From NCBI GenBank assembly GCA_964559125.1, contig CAZLGW010000013.1:1-64000 (forward strand): a stretch of DNA of 64,000 nt. Direction: 5' to 3'. Shown one piece after another: positions 63,541 to 64,000 of the stretch. Position 1 is the first letter of the stretch; each line of letters opens with the position of its first letter. Made by a program: the position numbers and the translations under genes. The DNA comes from Ravibacter sp964559125 (lineage in GTDB: Bacteria > Bacteroidota > Bacteroidia > Cytophagales > Spirosomataceae). Below the pieces are notes generated by a model. It had not been told where the DNA came from and ran no database searches. It was given only the letters and a program-made list of their open reading frames with translations.

Positions 63541-64000
63541 AACGATTCGTTATCGGCGGCCTGGCTGCCGGGCTCTTTCTGTGGGTGTCATTCAGCGGAA
63601 TGAAGCCTGCAGAAACGCCTCCAAACATCATTTTTATTATTGCAGATGATGTTAGTCTGGAAGATATAGGGGTTTATGGGAACAAGCACATCCGTACGCC
63701 CCATATAGACCGGCTGGCTGGTAAAGGCCTGCGTTTCAACAATGTTTTCCTGACCGCCAGCTCGTGCAGTCCCAGCCGGATCAGTATCCTGACCGGTCGG
63801 TATCCGCACAATACCGGGGCGGCAGAGCTGCATACCGAGGCACCACGCCACCTGGTTTTCTTTCCTGAAGTTCTTAAGAATGCCGGTTATTTTACCGCCC
63901 TGGCCGGGAAATGGCATGAGGGGCGTCACTCTGCCAGGGCCTACGATACACTCCTAGTCGACAGGAAGGCGAATGGTGAGGGTGGTGAGGCGCAATGGCT
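63537..64000 (+). CDS. sulfatase, cut off by the window end
   Basis: The first ~154 residues of an exported sulfatase from a GTG start that overlaps the upstream stop by four bases. Signal peptide (FVIGGLAAGLFLWVSFSG), metal-binding block PPNIIFIIADDVSLEDIGVYGN, and the formylglycine site ASSCSPSRISILTGRYP (Cys-type). Then GYFTALAGKWHEGRH. It removes sulfate from a carbohydrate or similar ester. Probably the end of the DUF1080-propeller catabolic operon; the remainder lies beyond 64000. Confidence 0.9.
   Translation, partial: MKRFVIGGLAAGLFLWVSFSGMKPAETPPNIIFIIADDVSLEDIGVYGNKHIRTPHIDRLAGKGLRFNNVFLTASSCSPSRISILTGRYPHNTGAAELHTEAPRHLVFFPEVLKNAGYFTALAGKWHEGRHSARAYDTLLVDRKANGEGGEAQW

Overview
The window looks like chromosomal DNA of a Bacteroidota bacterium, most likely a flexirubin-type Cytophagales relative. 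Four signs support this: near-consensus Bacteroidota promoters (TTTG, about 20 bases, TAnnTTTG); a secreted protein ending in a type IX secretion sorting domain; Bacteroidota-typical families (DUF5686 outer-membrane protein, HmuY, YpdA, DUF4407, the 2[4Fe-4S] ferredoxin beside a LuxC-type reductase); and a DarA/DarB pigment-type gene set. I saw no rRNA, tRNA, CRISPR array, transposase or replication origin. The genus is inference.

Layout. 0-1.6 kb is a stretch of gene decay: a frameshifted unknown gene, three fused scraps of a uvrA-like gene, and a toxin-antitoxin pair whose antitoxin is intact but whose toxin carries a stop and a frameshift. 1.6-7.2 kb holds a lipoprotein, a membrane metallophosphoesterase and two periplasmic PpiC/SurA-type foldases in one operon. 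7.2-12 kb is a planctomycete-style pair (DUF1501 plus a PSCyt1-DUF1549-LamG-DUF1553 protein). Behind it lies an AlbA/Schlafen-type regulator split by a frameshift inside an 11-bp tandem repeat.

13.5-25.6 kb is the main biosynthetic region: NDH-2-like oxidoreductase, PaaK-like acyl-CoA ligase, methyltransferase, DarA, DarB, a small unknown protein, a BtrH-like acyltransferase, a two-gene ABC exporter, an acyl carrier protein and a ketosynthase. It resembles the core of flexirubin/dialkylresorcinol clusters but lacks reductases, dehydratases and thioesterase here.

25.6-39 kb is mostly housekeeping: LD-carboxypeptidase, DUF721, an S-box riboswitch with metY-metX, aldehyde dehydrogenase and SDR, mtaB, ammonium transporter with an outer-membrane partner, ferredoxin, LuxC-like reductase and an unlisted 53-residue DUF1328 protein. 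39-54 kb has an M1 peptidase, a DUF5686 protein, a Tat aldo/keto reductase, an ATP-cone nuclease, an esterase, a T9SS cargo protein, ypdA, pabB and a DUF4407 protein. 54-58.6 kb is a heme uptake and use operon (hmuY-T-U-V-S). 58.6-64 kb holds two DUF1080 proteins, a propeller-cupredoxin protein and the start of a sulfatase, probably an exported carbohydrate catabolism locus.

The best leads are the 11-bp repeat that could switch the AlbA regulator, the reduced DarA/DarB-ABC cluster, a Met/Cys-rich leader ORF between the riboswitch and metY, and two large multi-hairpin intergenic elements with related CACAGAG/CTCTGTG arms.
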